From assembly GCA_024364735.1 (NCBI GenBank), contig JAGFNQ010004019.1:16510-80509 (forward strand): DNA of 64,000 bases, written 5' to 3'. The stretch comes from Boesenbergia rotunda. Its lineage: Eukaryota; Streptophyta; Magnoliopsida; Zingiberales; Zingiberaceae. Shown here one piece after another: positions 22,751-33,584 of the stretch. The position numbers were made by a program, and so were the translations under genes. The notes below the pieces were generated by a model. It was not told where the DNA came from, did not search any database, and saw only the letters and a program-made list of their open reading frames with translations. The first letter of the stretch is position 1, and every line of letters starts with the position of its first letter.

Positions 22751-24921
22751 TGTTGGGTATGGCTTGGCGGGTTGCTAAGCGAATATCTGGTCAATCCGGG
22801 AAACCTCTCCATGCCTACAGATTAATAATTTAATCCGAATGGAGAGCCGTCTCCCATCGACCGTCTCGTGCCGTATCGAATAATCCAAATTGCAACTTAG
22901 CCAATTACCAAAATTGGCCTTGCAATTTGCTCGATCGTTCGACCGCGGAAAAGGCAACGAGTTGATCGCCGGCTTTTGTGTTTATGGTCGGGGTCCAGTT
23001 AAATAATTATTGACTATGATTTGCAATCAAAATAATTAAATAACAAAAATGAAATGACGAGGCAAATAAGTAAGGCACAAAATACGAACATAAGGAGCCA
23101 GGGAAGAATATACCTTCCGTTACTTTACGATCTTCTACCGTATGATCCTCCCCTCTTGGACGTCGTGTGGGCGACGATCTACCAAGAACCTATGGCCACC
23201 AAGTCGATCCCTTCTCCTTATGCCGACCAATCCCTATCCAAAGGGATGCCGCCAGCCACTCCAAAGAAGAAGATAATCCAAACACAAAACCCAATCTATT
23301 CCTCTCCTCCATCATCGGCGCCTCATCTTCTTCACCACAGCTACTTCTTCTCCACAGTTACACAGATCACGAGGCTCGGAGAAACTCAAGAAAGTTGCAT
23401 GAACTTTCCGTCCTCGAATAAATTACGTAATTCACTTTGCATCCTCAATAAGCAATTTTTTCTTGAGCAAAGTTGAATCCATATGTAATTTGCGGGACCC
23501 ACTTTGCATCCTCAAGCCAATTACGTATGTAATTTTCTTGAGCAAAGATGAATCCTTGAGGAAGTAGCGTGAGCCTCTCTTCCATCCCCTCAGCCCTCTT
23601 CTACAGAAAATGACGTGGAGATAATAAACTGCTTGCGTGGAGAAGAAACTGCCCCTTTGGAGCAGTTAATCACATGGAGGATTAATTGCATGCAATGCAA
23701 TTAATCGCCCAACAAACCGATCCCTTCGAGCTGTTAATCATCCTGGAGAAATATTAATTGTATGCAATGCAATTAATCTCCTGAGAAACCGTTCTCTTCG
23801 ATCAGTAATTGCCTTGGAGAAGCCGCATGCAATTAATCGGTGGAAGAGTGAACTACTCCATTGCAGTTTTAATTGCATATCAATGCAATTTAATCGCCGC
23901 ATGAAATTGCTCTTGCCGTTCGGCATCTCACGAAGAGAGAGAGAAGGTGAGGAGAAGAGATAAGAGGCTAGGGTTTCCTTGTGATCTATTGGATTATTTT
24001 CATTAACTTGGTTTCATGACACCATGAGGTATATATAGAGCTACGATAGGGATCATGAGGAGGAGTTGGATCTTGGCCTGCTAATGGACCCGGTCCATTA
24101 ATGAGGATCCATTCCACTAAAGGGCCCTCATTGAATTACCTCACCGACTCCCATATTTACATATGGGCTCCACTTATTACAAGTCGTCCATCCCCCCGTG
24201 TTTAAGATTTCGAATGCCCGTTAATTAATGAAATTACTGACAATTTAAATTAATTAACTTCTGGATCTTTGACTAGTACCACTCGACCTTATCATCATGC
24301 CGGATCAAATCCACCTACAGGGTTTAGCATGATGAACCTTTCGAGCTCATCAAGGGGGCATTATCAACCCGACTCACCAAGACACGAATTCCGTCAATAA
24401 TCAACGGCACATCATATTATTAATATTATCTCCCAACTTACCGGACCTATCGATCTAACAGAATAGATCTCGCCCATTGGTAAATTAAAGAAATAATAGT
24501 TATTAATATATGCCCGTTATTATATCGGGATTAATGGATCGTACTCCATAGTAAAGTCTGAGGTCCTATCTAATTATCGAGTCAGTACAAATTGGATAAC
24601 CTCGTGTTTTGGTCCTGCTCAATGTACTCAAAGCACACTAGTGTAATCCTATGGTCAAGACCAACCACACCTAATTACACTACAACCATTCCGATAGGTT
24701 GTCCAATTCCATCTCGGTTGTGGGCCTCTATTTATAAGCAAGGAACTGATAACATGATCTTCTGTGTGACACCACACACCATGTTATCTACAATGCAAAG
24801 TAATTGGACTTCATGCATGTACTAATATAAACAGGCACCTAGTGTGGTTGTGATTCCCTTTTCAAAATAAAGATGTTCATATATATAAAAGAAGCATGTC
24901 TTTTAGTATACACATCTAACA
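22751..24921 (-). repeat. Inner Copia 5' LTR
   Basis: 2171 bp partner of 16221-18414 with the same ends. TATA-box region at about 24028-24040 on the minus strand. Small deletions relative to the partner include the start of the 23820 stretch and a 4-bp loss near 24735. Confidence 0.93.
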
Positions 24922-24926
24922 AAACC

Positions 24927-25628
24927 CACGCCCCTTGCCTCCTGATGAAGTGTCCACGTTGCTCCCCTTATGTCGCATTTGTCATTCGACATAAGTAAGT
25001 AGGAGGTCACCTTCAGTGTCGTTGGTATTGCCGCATAATCCTAGTATTCGTTCCTCGTACGCCTTCAGTCGTCCTATAGTCTCCTCAAATGGTATAGTCT
25101 CAGGGTCGTGAAACTGCTCAATACCGGCAATAATAGGGAAGAATTTATCTCGGACAGAATCGAGCAACTTCTTTACCAAAGAGGAATCTTCAAGCATGAC
25201 ACCAAGAGTGGAGAACTTGCTGCTCATAGCGTTGAGTTTGCCAGCAAACTCATCAATTGTATCGGTTTCCTTCATCCGGAGTGCGTCAAACTTGCTCTTC
25301 AGCGTTTGTACGCGAGCCTTCTTCACTCGTTCACTGCCTAGGTACCTCATCTTGAGGTTGTCCTAGACTTCTTTCGTCGTCTTCTTTTTTGCGATTTGGA
25401 GAAGGATGTCTTCGGAGACACACTGCAAGATGTATTCACGTGTCTTTTGTCTTTTTTTGCATCCACTTGGGCTTCTTCCACTGACTCTACGGTCTCCTAG
25501 ACTCCTTGGGAATCAAAAATTGCTTCTACTTTTATTGCCCACACAGTGTAATTATGGGGGCTTAGCATCGGATAGGGAAACGACACTCCGTCATTTTCCT
25601 TCTCAACATGTTGTGGAACACTCGACAT
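24927..25628 (-). pseudogene. Outer Copia gag, 5' part
   Basis: Starts MSSVPQHVEKENDGVSFPYP at 25628. Contains a gag (UBN2-type) region with VQTLKSKFDALRMKETDTID and VKKLLDSVRDKFFPI (25350-24982). Several stops interrupt the first 280 bp and one ends the clear frame at 24982. Past that stop the frame runs to GGKGRG at the AAACC target site and resumes at 16216 with a Gly-Arg-rich stretch, confirming that the two halves belong together. Confidence 0.85.
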
Positions 25629-25649
25629 TTTGTAGAATTGTGGATTCTA

Positions 25650-25662
25650 GGCTCTAATACCA
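25650..25662 (-). promoter_or_regulatory. Outer Copia primer binding site
   Basis: TGGTATTAGAGCC on the minus strand. It is the Met-tRNA site with one C-to-T change, two bases from the LTR. Confidence 0.85.
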
Positions 25663-25664
25663 AA

Positions 25665-25901
25665 TGTTGGTGGCTTAAAATAATGAGTAGCACTCCCGAC
25701 AACACACACACACTAAGATGAAAGAAAGGTGAGAAAATAATTAGGAATTTTTTTTTAAAAAATAAGATGACTTCTACACACTCTTACGTTATATTTATAC
25801 ACAATAAATGATAAGAATTTAACCATAAAAATAGAAAAAACTAACACCAAAGACTAAGTCATAAAAACTTCTATATATAATGGCCGGATTATTTTCTCAC
25901 A
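25665..25901 (-). repeat. Outer Copia 5' LTR
   Basis: 237 bp, TGTTGGTGGCTT...TTCTCACA on the plus strand; pairs with 12419-12707. Confidence 0.85.
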
Positions 25902-26115
25902 GGCATGCCGATGACGATTGACGAAAACGCCGATGTCGAGCGCGGGCGATGCAGAGGCCGCCGAGGATGTGGCCGACGAAGACGACGCACTCACCTAGGG
26001 GCACCGCGCCGAGGAGGTCTATATATCAGAGGCTGGTTGTAGTCGTCGAAGTTCTCGGAGGCGGCGAGTTCGGGCGCAGTTACTCGTTGGCCGGCGGGCG
26101 CCGTGAACAACTTGA
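25902..26115 (-). pseudogene. Methylesterase copy A, 5' portion with lost catalytic serine
   Basis: Read leftward: GQRVTAPELAAS, then ENFDDYNQPLI, then after small frame disturbances VVFVGHILGGLCIA, ending at the Copia insertion. The family nucleophile elbow is G-H-S-x-G-G. Here the serine codon position (25966-25968) reads Ile (ATC), where copy B keeps AGC. Compared with copy B, several bases are missing before ENFDDY. The frame also changes between DYNQ and the elbow. The segment continues, after the 13.5-kb insertion, at 12418. Upstream of 26115 the sequence becomes AT-rich and no first exon is recognised. Confidence 0.72.
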
Positions 26116-26242
26116 GCATTTAAAAAGGAAATTAAAGAATAATTAAATTGTGAAAAATAAAAATTTTATATAAATGAATATTTGCATTTATTGCAGTAAT
26201 AAATAGCACATGCGCAACCACGGTACAAATGCAGGAGTCCGG
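26116..26242. other. AT-rich flank ending in a retroposon target site
   Basis: Ends with ATGCAGGAGTCCGG (26229-26242), which is repeated with one mismatch at 28390-28403. Confidence 0.6.
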
Positions 26243-26891
26243 TAAATCAAATAACGTCTAGAACTCTAGAGAGAGGAGCTCCACCTTCTCTAGAACTTCT
26301 AGAGAGGAAAGTGCTTCGGTGGGGGAGGGGCCACCGACCAGAAGGCCACCTAATGCCGGCGATGGAGAGCTCCCAACAACTTCCCCCTCTACTGCCCGTT
26401 TAGAGAGAGCCTCTCTCACTTCTCGCTTGAGAAGGGACGGGAATAGGAGGTGAGGTCTTGGGATTTCCTCATGGGTTGGCCGTGGACACCCTTGCCTGCG
26501 ACGGTGAGTGGCGAAGGAGCTGTGGGAGCACGTCTCCGATGCAACCGTGAGAAGGGGCAGCTTCTTGGTGGCTGGGCTGTTCTGGTTGAGCAAGGCCGGT
26601 CAAGCCAACCTGGTAAGAGCCACAGATACATCACCGAGAACGGCTGAGGGAGGAGCTAAGATGTGGAGGGCAAGCCTCAAACGAAGGGCAAACGTCGTTG
26701 GAGAATGCAGTGTTTCTTCTAAGAGGTAACAGCGAGGAAGTAGCAGTCTTCCAGCAACTTTGGTTGAAGTCACTCAAGGGCAGGCTAAGTCTGGGATTCT
26801 TGCCAAATGGAAGCAGAAATCATATAGAGCACCTCTCTATCGAGGACCACGAAGTGTGCTGGCGGAAGGGCCAGACATGGGGGGTGGGGGA

Positions 26892-26913
26892 GGGGGGGGG
26901 GGGGGGGGGGGGG
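26892..26913. repeat. 22-base G homopolymer
   Basis: An unbroken G run of 22 in a wider G-rich stretch (26878-26920). It is a likely quadruplex former and a place where assembled length is unreliable. It falls inside the longest open frame of the retroposon, so that frame is doubtful. Confidence 0.9.
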
Positions 26914-27315
26914 TGGGAAGAGAGCAGCAGATGCCTGGACTGCGGTGCTCACACGATGGAGAGGAGGCAGGGGTTTAATCTGCTCTGTTTTGGGCTGACC
27001 ATTGCCCTGTTTTCGGTGGAGATCAGCTGCAGAAATCATATAGAGCTCCTTGCCGGCGAGAACCACGAAGTGCCGGCAAGGGGTCCGGTGACAGGGTTGG
27101 GAAGAGCGGCAGAAGGTGTGCTGTCGAGCTCAAGCGTTGGCGAGGATGCAGGTTTTTTTCGCTGCTCTGTTTTTCAGCAATCGGAGGACTGGTTTTGGGA
27201 GGTTACCGGTTTTCCGGCGAGGTGGCCGGCCAAGGGGTGGCTCCGGCGAGGTCAGAGGAGGGTGAATGCTTTGAGGGCACTTGGGAAGAGCAACTGGTAC
27301 ATTGGGAGGGAGATT

Positions 27316-27445
27316 CAAAATCCAAAGTGGGGACAACTTGGGTGGGGAAAAGTTTGAACGTGAATTTGAAATTCAAATTTCAAAATCCAAGTGGGGACAA
27401 CTTGGGTGGAAAAAGCTTGAACGTGAATTTGAAATTCAAATTTCA
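27316..27445. repeat. 65-bp tandem duplication
   Basis: Two copies starting CAAAATCCAA (27316 as CAAAATCCAAA, 27381), each containing GTGGGGACAACTTGGGTGG and ending GAAATTCAAATTT. Confidence 0.9.
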
Positions 27446-28403
27446 AAGTCAAACCACTTGAGTTCCCCCACAGGTAAACTGATGTCAGCAAGCATTAAGG
27501 GACGTTGGGAGTGGGCTAAAGGCAACTTGAGCTTACAAACAATGCCACAATGGCACAGGGCTGTTGGCCACTGTGTTTCTTCTCCATCACCGGCGCCAGA
27601 AGCAATGAACCTGCCGGAGCACAACTAGTGAGGTGAAGTGCACCCTTTGATCAATTTTCCAAAGAATATAGAGCTCCCTGCTGGTATGAAAGACCACGGA
27701 GTGCATATGGATGGAGGGAGTAGATGCAATCTCCTGTTGATGGGCTGCCGGGGGTGGAAATAGGGACAAAATGGACTAGGACCGATGAAAGGGGAGGGGC
27801 TGTTATCTTCGGATTTGCCATCAGGGAACAGCGGGTTCTTGAGGCCGTCAACACTTAGTCGCTTGCCACTTCTAGTCATAAATTGTGCCTTCATGGAGGA
27901 GCTGGTTGGGAGGCTGGAGCTCCGGCCAGATAGATGGAGCTCTGCCGGAATTGCAGCGCCGACGGCGGAAGGGGCTCAGCTCACAAAGTAGTCTTCCACC
28001 AAGATCAGTTTGCGCCTAGAGAGGGCTGCTGGATCGGCGGAATATGGCCGGATGTTTGGGAGGAAGCCAGGGCGACTGTTAGAATTGCACAGATGATGAT
28101 GGTATGCGTCGGTGTGTGAGACCAGTGTGAGAGATGTATTACCATGATTATGTGTAATGGTACCGGGATTGTGATGTGTTTGGCGGTGATGTAGGTTGGT
28201 GTGTCTAGCCATACACCAATCCATGTGATAGGTGCTTAGGTTGTGTATGGCACCAACCCATTAGATGGTACCAGGAGTACTCATGTTGATCTGGCATTGG
28301 TCTAGATATGATGTGATTGGGACCAACGGTACCATTGATTTTTGTATGTCTTTTTTTGATGATATATAATTTATCTTTTATAAAAAAAAATGCGGGAGTC
28401 CGG

Positions 28404-28846
28404 ATCCTGGTGAGTTGCTTAGAGCAATATATGTTTGAAAATTTTGAATAATCATATAAAATAATTAAAATTTTCAGATTAAATGAGAATAATTGAGATA
28501 TTTTTAGAATACAACTACTGTGGCTTCTTTAATTCAAGGTGTTTGATCAAATAATTGGTCTGCTAAAATTTTGATAATCAAATAAAAACACAATTCACTT
28601 GATGTAATTACTATATATTTTCAAAATATTAGAATGTGATAATAAATTTAAAGAACATAATCTCTGATAAAATCAATATCCTGGTGAATAAACTCTAGGG
28701 CAATTTATTTAATTTTTTTAATATTTAAATTAGATACTTTATTATATATATAATAAAACAAAAAATAGTAAATGGTTATTTTATTTATTATTTTCTTCCC
28801 CAGATTTCAACAGCAGCTTTTATGCGAATCCAATGCAAGTCATTTC
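28404..28846. other. AT-rich spacer between retroposon and methylesterase copy B
   Basis: No gene or element is recognised. The final methylesterase exon (the T-LVRP-SLF segment) is not found here, so copy B has lost it or it lies elsewhere. Confidence 0.5.
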
Positions 28847-29430
28847 TCAAGCGTACTTGTCGGCGATTTTGTTAGAAGAAGCAGAGAGGTGAGGGAGAGA
28901 AATAGCGATCGACAGAGGAGTTGGAGATGATGTTCCTCTGCCTATGAGCAGAGCCGTACCTCTGGCGGCGAGAGATTGTAAAGGAGGGACAAGAACTTGG
29001 GGCCGAACGACATCGACAGAGGGCCGTTCTCCTTGTCCCCGACAGTGCCGAATTGGGTATCCAACCAAGACGGCATGGTCAGATCTTCCAGTTGCACCTT
29101 CACAAGGACAGAATTCAATCAAAACGTACGCTTAAAAAGGTAGATTTTGAAAAATGAAGACTCGTTATTTAGCTTGATCACCTTGTTATAGATGAACGGG
29201 GGAGGATGAACGGTGTCGGGCAAGAATGCGGTGACGAAGACGCCGGCGGCGACCTTGTGTGGGAACCTGTCCATGGCGAAGGCGATGTTGAGACCCCCGA
29301 GGCTGTGGCCGACGAGGACGACGCGCTCGCCCGGGGGCAGCGCGGCCAGGAGGTCGATCGGGGGCTGGTTGTAGTCGGCGAAGTTCCTGAGATCGGAGAA
29401 GCGGCGATCGTCGACGCCGGAGGCGCCGAG
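28847..29430 (-). pseudogene. Methylesterase (MES/SABP2-like) copy B, 5'-truncated by Copia
   Basis: Exon at 29430-29182 (minus) is open and well conserved. It has GASGVDDRRFSDLRNFADYN, then VVLVGHSLGGLNIAFAMDRF with the catalytic serine (29302-29304), and VFVTAFLPDTVHPPPFIYNK, ending at a donor AAG|GTGATC. After an intron of about 85 bp ending GTGAAG, the next exon (29097 to about 28979) reads MPSWLDTQFGTVGDKENG and MSFGPKFLSLLYNLSPPE, matching the family's SxWLDTQF...FGP-FL...LSP-E block. A donor-like GAG|GTACGG follows. The last exon with T-LVRP-SLF is missing. Upstream, the first exon and the start are missing because a Copia LTR begins at 29431 within the exon. GC content is high in the exon, unlike the surroundings. 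Without a start or last exon it is a fragment. Confidence 0.82.
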
Positions 29431-29697
29431 TGTTAATAATAATGTTTCAAAATAAATAATTAATAATGATGAGTTAGTGGATTAATTATGTGGCAAATAA
29501 TAGATAGAGATAGAATTTGATTGGGATAAAGTTTTTTGGAAGTGTCTAGATTCAATGTATGTGAACTTGGTGCCTATCCACTAAACATATAAATATGTAA
29601 CCATTTCTAGTGAATGATTAAGTTGTTTTATTTTCTTTCTGCATCTCTCCTCTGTCACAAGTGTGTCTCTCCTCTCCCCTATTCTTTTCCTCCAACA
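29431..29697 (+). repeat. Copia 3 5' LTR
   Basis: 267 bp, TGTTAATAATAATG to CTTTTCCTCCAACA. It is followed after three bases by TGGTATCAGGGC, a Met-tRNA primer site with one mismatch (29701-29712). Confidence 0.88.
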
Positions 29698-29745
29698 AAG
29701 TGGTATCAGGGCAAGGTTGGGTTGACGTGTCCTAGTTTGCTTGCA

Positions 29746-32700
29746 ATGGCATTCAACGGAATTTCTCAACCCCTCATCCCCATTTTCAAAGGAGAGTGCT
29801 ACGAATTTTGGAGTATCAAAATGAAGACTCTATTTAGATCTCAAGATCTTTGGGATTTAGTAGAGAACGGCTTTGACGACAAGAATGCTGATGAAGGTCG
29901 ATTAAATGAGAACAGGAAGAAAGATTCAAAGGCACTGTTTATCCTTCAGCAAGCAGTACATGAGACAATTTTCTCAAGAATTGCAACTGCCTCATTTTCC
30001 AAAGAAGCATGGGAAATATTGCAGAAAAAATTCCAAGACTCCTCCAGAGTGATAGCAGTGAAACTCCAAACCCTCAAAAGTGAGTTCGAGGCCTTGCTTA
30101 TGAAGGGTAATGAAACTTTACAAGACTTTCTATCTAGTGTAATTTCTATTGTCAGTCAAATGAGGTCTTATGGAGAAAAGATCACTGATGCAATTATTGT
30201 TTCGAAAGTTTTGCGAAGTTTGACTCCCAAATATGATTATATAGTATCTGCAATCAAGGAATCTAAAGATCATTCAACTTTCTCTTTTGATGAACTAATG
30301 AGTTCTTTGCAAGCTCATAAGGCAAGGCGAAATAGATCCACTGAGAGGAATGAAGAAAAGACATTTCAAGCATCTCAAGTGAAGGGGAGACAAAAAAAAA
30401 AAGAAGACTTCGCTGGCAGAGGTCGAGGAAGAGGAGGTTTTCGTGGTAAAGGACGTGGCAGAGGAAGAAGTAATTTTAATGGACAAGAGAGACAATTCAA
30501 AGGAGATCAAAAATGGAATAAAAATTCCATTCAGTGTTATGGTTGCGGAAAATTTGGGCATATAAAGGCAAATTGCAGAAATAGTTCACAAGCAAATTAT
30601 GTTAAAGAAGAAAATGAGGAAAGCAAGTTATTTATGGTTCATTCTCATTCTAACGAAGTTCAAAACGATGTTTGGTTTTTGGACAGTGGATGTTCAAATC
30701 ACATGACAGACAATAAGTCATTATTTAAAGAACTTGATGAGTCACAGAAGATGCTAGTTAGACTTGGAGATAATAATCAGATACAAGTCGAAGGCAAAGA
30801 TAATATTGCTGTGGAGACTAGTGATGGTAAAGTTAAATTACTTTACAATGTCTATTTTGTTCATAACTTGACACATAATTTGTTAAGTGTTAGATAATTA
30901 ATGATAAGCGGCTATGCAATTTTATTTGATAATGAAGTTTGTGTTATTTCTGACAAAGATACTGGATAGTCTATTGTTAAAGTGCAAATGACAGAAAATA
31001 AGATGTTTCCGCTGAAGATCTCTAATGTGAGAAATCAAGCATTTATTGCTAATGAAGAAAATGCATCAAAGATGTGACACTTGAGATATGGGCATCTCAA
31101 CATCAAAGGAATGCAGCTTTTAAATCAGAAAGGTATGGTTCGTGGATTACCCCAAATTAATTCTCTTGGTTTTTGTGAAGGATGTGTACTTGGAAAACAA
31201 ACAAGGAAACTTTTTCCAAGTGGACAATCATGGAGAGCGTCAGAATGTCTTGAGCTAATTCACGCTGATTTATGTGGTCCTATGAGAACTACATCGTTTG
31301 GGGATAGTAAATATTTCTTAATGTTTACTGATGATTTTAGCCGAATGAGTTGGGTATATTTTCTAGCAGATAAGTCAGAGACTTTTGAAAATTTTAGAAA
31401 ATTCAAGGCACTTGTGGAGAATCAGAATGGTACTTTAATAAAGACTCTTCGTACAGATCGAGGAGGTGAATTTTTATCTAAAGAATTTAATAATTTTTGT
31501 GATGAGCATGGTATCCACAGGGAATTGACTGCACCTTATACACCAGAGCAAAATGGTGTAGCCGAATGAAAAAATCGAACGGTTGTAGAGATGGCTAGAA
31601 GTTTGCTGAATATCAAAAGACTTCCAAATATATTTTGGGTTGAAGCAGTGGCAACATAAGTTTACCTACTGAATATTTCTCCAACAAAGGCGGTAATGAA
31701 TCAAACACCATTTGAAGCATGGCGAGGGAGAAAACCATTGGTAAACCACTTGAGAATTTTTGGTTGTATTCCATATGCTTTGATTAATCCTCAATTTCGT
31801 CATAAACTTGAGAAAAAATCTGAAAAATGATTATTTGTTGGATATTGCAATCAATCAAAAGCATATCGGTTGTATAATCCTCTTACTGGCAAATTGATTA
31901 TAAGAAGAGATGTAGATTTTGATGAAGATTCAAGTTGGAATTGGAATTCACAAGAAGAAGAGACTCAAGTTCCTATTTTAGTGGAGAACAGAACCCCAAC
32001 AACTGAAGGTGTTGAATCATCTCCTTTGGTGTCACCAGCTTCTTCACCATCAAATTCAAGTAGCAGCTCATCCTCCTTACAAGAGTCTTCTGATGAATCA
32101 CCTCCAACAAAGGTCAGATCTTTGAGAAAAATTTATTCATCATGTCAATTTGCTCTCTTTGTTACAGATCCTACAACTTTTGAAGAAGCATTCACAAAGG
32201 AAGAATGGTGAAATGCAATGAATGAAGAGCTATTGGCAATCCATAATAATGAACATGGGAAATGGTGGATATACCTGAAAACAATAATGTGATTGGGCTT
32301 AAGTGGGTGTTTAAAACAAAATACCATGCTGATGGAACCATCCAAAAATATAAGGCTCGACTGGTTGCAAAAGGGTATTCACAACAACAAGGTATTGATT
32401 TCGAAGAAACTTTCTCTCCAGTTGCTAGATTTGAAATTGTGAAAATTATTCTAGCATTAGCTGCACAATTACATTGGCCTGTTTATCAATTTGATGTTAA
32501 GTCTGCATTTTTGAATGGCGACTTGCAAGAAGAAGTGTATGTAGCGCAACCAGAAGGCTTTATAATTGAAGGTAAAGTGACAAAAGTATACAAACTGAGA
32601 AAAGTACTTTATGGGTTAAAACAAGCCCCACGTGCATGGTATAGCAAAATTGATGACTATTTTCGACAACATGGTTTCACAAGAAGCGAAAATGAACCTA

Positions 32701-33392
32701 CCCTTTATGTGAAGAAACAAGGTAGAGATGATTATCTTATTGTGTGCCTTTATGTCGATGATATAATATATATGAGCTCTTCTGATTTTCTGTTGGCTGA
32801 TTTTAAATCTAATATGATGAACAAATTTGAGATGTCAGATATGGAAATATTGTATTATTTTCTTGGTCTTGAAGTGAAGCAAGGAGTTGATGGGATTTTT
32901 ATCTCACAAAGAAAGTATACGACATATCTTCTTAGAAGATTCAGTTTGCTCAATTGCAATTCAGCTTCTACGCCTATGAATGTAAATGAGAAGTTACAAC
33001 CGGAAGATGGTTTAGAGAAAGCTAATGAAAAAAATTTCAGAAGTTTGGTTGGAGGTTTAATTTATTTAACACATACTAGACCTGATATTGCTTTTTCTGT
33101 TGGTGTAATTTCCAGATTTATGCAAAATTCTACGAAGCATCATCTTGGAGCAGCTAAAAGGATTTTGCGCTATATTGCCGGAACGATGGATTATGGAATT
33201 TGGTACACTAAAGTTTCAAAATTCAATCTTTGCGGTTTCATTGATAGTGATTGGGCAAGTTCAGTGGATGATCGAAAAAGCACCTCAGCTAGTGTTTTTA
33301 ATCTTGGATCAGGAGCAATTTCATGGAGTTCAAAGAAGCAAGCTACTACTGTCTTATCCTCTTCAGAAGCAGAATATGTAGCAGCAACTTCA
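29746..33392 (+). pseudogene. Copia 3 gag-pol polyprotein, multiply stopped
   Basis: It starts MAFNGISQPLIPIFKGECYE and has a UBN2-type gag, an Arg-Gly-rich stretch (GRGRGRGGFRGKGRGRGRSN, about 30418-30477), CCHC knuckle CYGCGKFGHIKANC (about 30535) and protease DSGCSNHMT (about 30682). Then come the gag-pre-integrase region (LRYGHLNIKGM), the integrase (HADLCGP, TDDFSRMSW, LRTDRGGEFL, YTPEQNGV), RT (LVAKGYSQQQGIDFEETFSP, FDVKSAFLNGD, LYVDDIIYM at about 32750) and RNase H (SDWASSVDDRKS, SSSEAEYVAATS), running into the N gap. Stops in the main frame: 30895, 30967, 31075, 31567, 31657, 31828 and 32209. A one-base loss near 32253 shifts RT into another frame. The upstream in-frame Met at 29614 lies in the LTR, and the ATG at 29746 is the likely start. 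Confidence 0.9.
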
Positions 33393-33562
33393 NNNNNNNN
33401 NNNNNNNNNNNNNNNNNNNNNNNNNNNNNNNNNNNNNNNNNNNNNNNNNNNNNNNNNNNNNNNNNNNNNNNNNNNNNNNNNNNNNNNNNNNNNNNNNNNN
33501 NNNNNNNNNNNNNNNNNNNNNNNNNNNNNNNNNNNNNNNNNNNNNNNNNNNNNNNNNNNNNN
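33393..33562. other. Assembly gap (170 N)
   Basis: The N run joins the RNase H domain of Copia 3 to the last bases of its 3' LTR. The ORF reported across it is meaningless. Missing contents should include about 100 codons of RNase H, a polypurine tract and about 245 bp of LTR, which is more than 170 bp, so the gap size is nominal. Confidence 0.97.
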
Positions 33563-33584
33563 TCCCTATTCTTTTCCTCCAACA

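Larger units (their letters stand above)
16221..24921 (-). mobile_element. Inner Ty1/Copia element with 2.2-kb LTRs, nested in the outer Copia
   Basis: LTR 16221-18414 (2194 bp) and LTR 22751-24921 (2171 bp) both start TGTTGGGTATGGCTTGGCGG and end CACATCTAACA. The 5-bp duplication AAACC is perfect (16216-16220 and 24922-24926). On the minus strand a perfect primer site sits next to the right LTR (22737-22748). A purine tract (AAGTGGGAGAT) sits next to the left LTR (18415-18425). The interior is 4.34 kb and heavily decayed, yet the LTRs look about 97% identical by eye, with mostly transition differences. It sits inside the Gly-Arg-rich part of the outer element's gag. Confidence 0.95.
12419..25901 (-). 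mobile_element. Outer Ty1/Copia element (about 4.8 kb without its insertion)
   Basis: The element is on the minus strand: 5' LTR 25665-25901, primer site 25650-25662, gag from 25628, pol ending at 12717, 3' LTR 12419-12707. The LTRs begin TGTTGGTGGCTT and end TTCACA. The flanking duplication is GGCGT (12414-12418) versus GGCAT (25902-25906), one mismatch. It is inserted in an MES exon and is interrupted in gag by another Copia at 16221-24921. Removing that insertion gives about 4.8 kb, a normal Copia length. Confidence 0.88.
26243..28389 (+). mobile_element. Retroposon-like insertion of 2.1 kb with A tail and 14-bp TSD, family unknown
   Basis: It is flanked by ATGCAGGAGTCCGG / ATGCGGGAGTCCGG and ends in a run of about nine A after an AT-rich tail (TATAATTTATCTTTTATAAAAAAAA). 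These are hallmarks of target-primed (LINE-type) insertion on the plus strand. No reverse transcriptase or endonuclease motif is seen. The GC-rich interior has open stretches (for example 26698-27357 plus) but no recognised domain. It contains repeated segments: AATATAGAGCTCC...CACG(A/G)AGTG versions near 26819, 27037 and 27664, and a 65-bp duplication at 27316-27445. It could be an internally deleted LINE, a non-autonomous LINE partner or a retroposed transcript. Confidence 0.6.
29431..33584 (+). mobile_element. Ty1/Copia element 3, inserted in methylesterase copy B
   Basis: 5' LTR 29431-29697, primer-like site 29701-29712, gag from 29746, pol to the N gap, then the last 22 bases of a 3' LTR (33563-33584, TCCCTATTCTTTTCCTCCAACA, identical to the 5' LTR end apart from the first base). 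The bases before the element (CCGAG) and after it (TAATC) do not match as a target duplication. The sequence after 33584 does not continue the esterase exon either, so the right junction is suspect. Confidence 0.88.

Noticed and set aside
26698..27357. 219-codon plus-strand ORF with a Gly run
   Set aside because: Low-complexity and dependent on the exact length of a 22-G homopolymer. There is no domain, so it is kept only as part of the retroposon.
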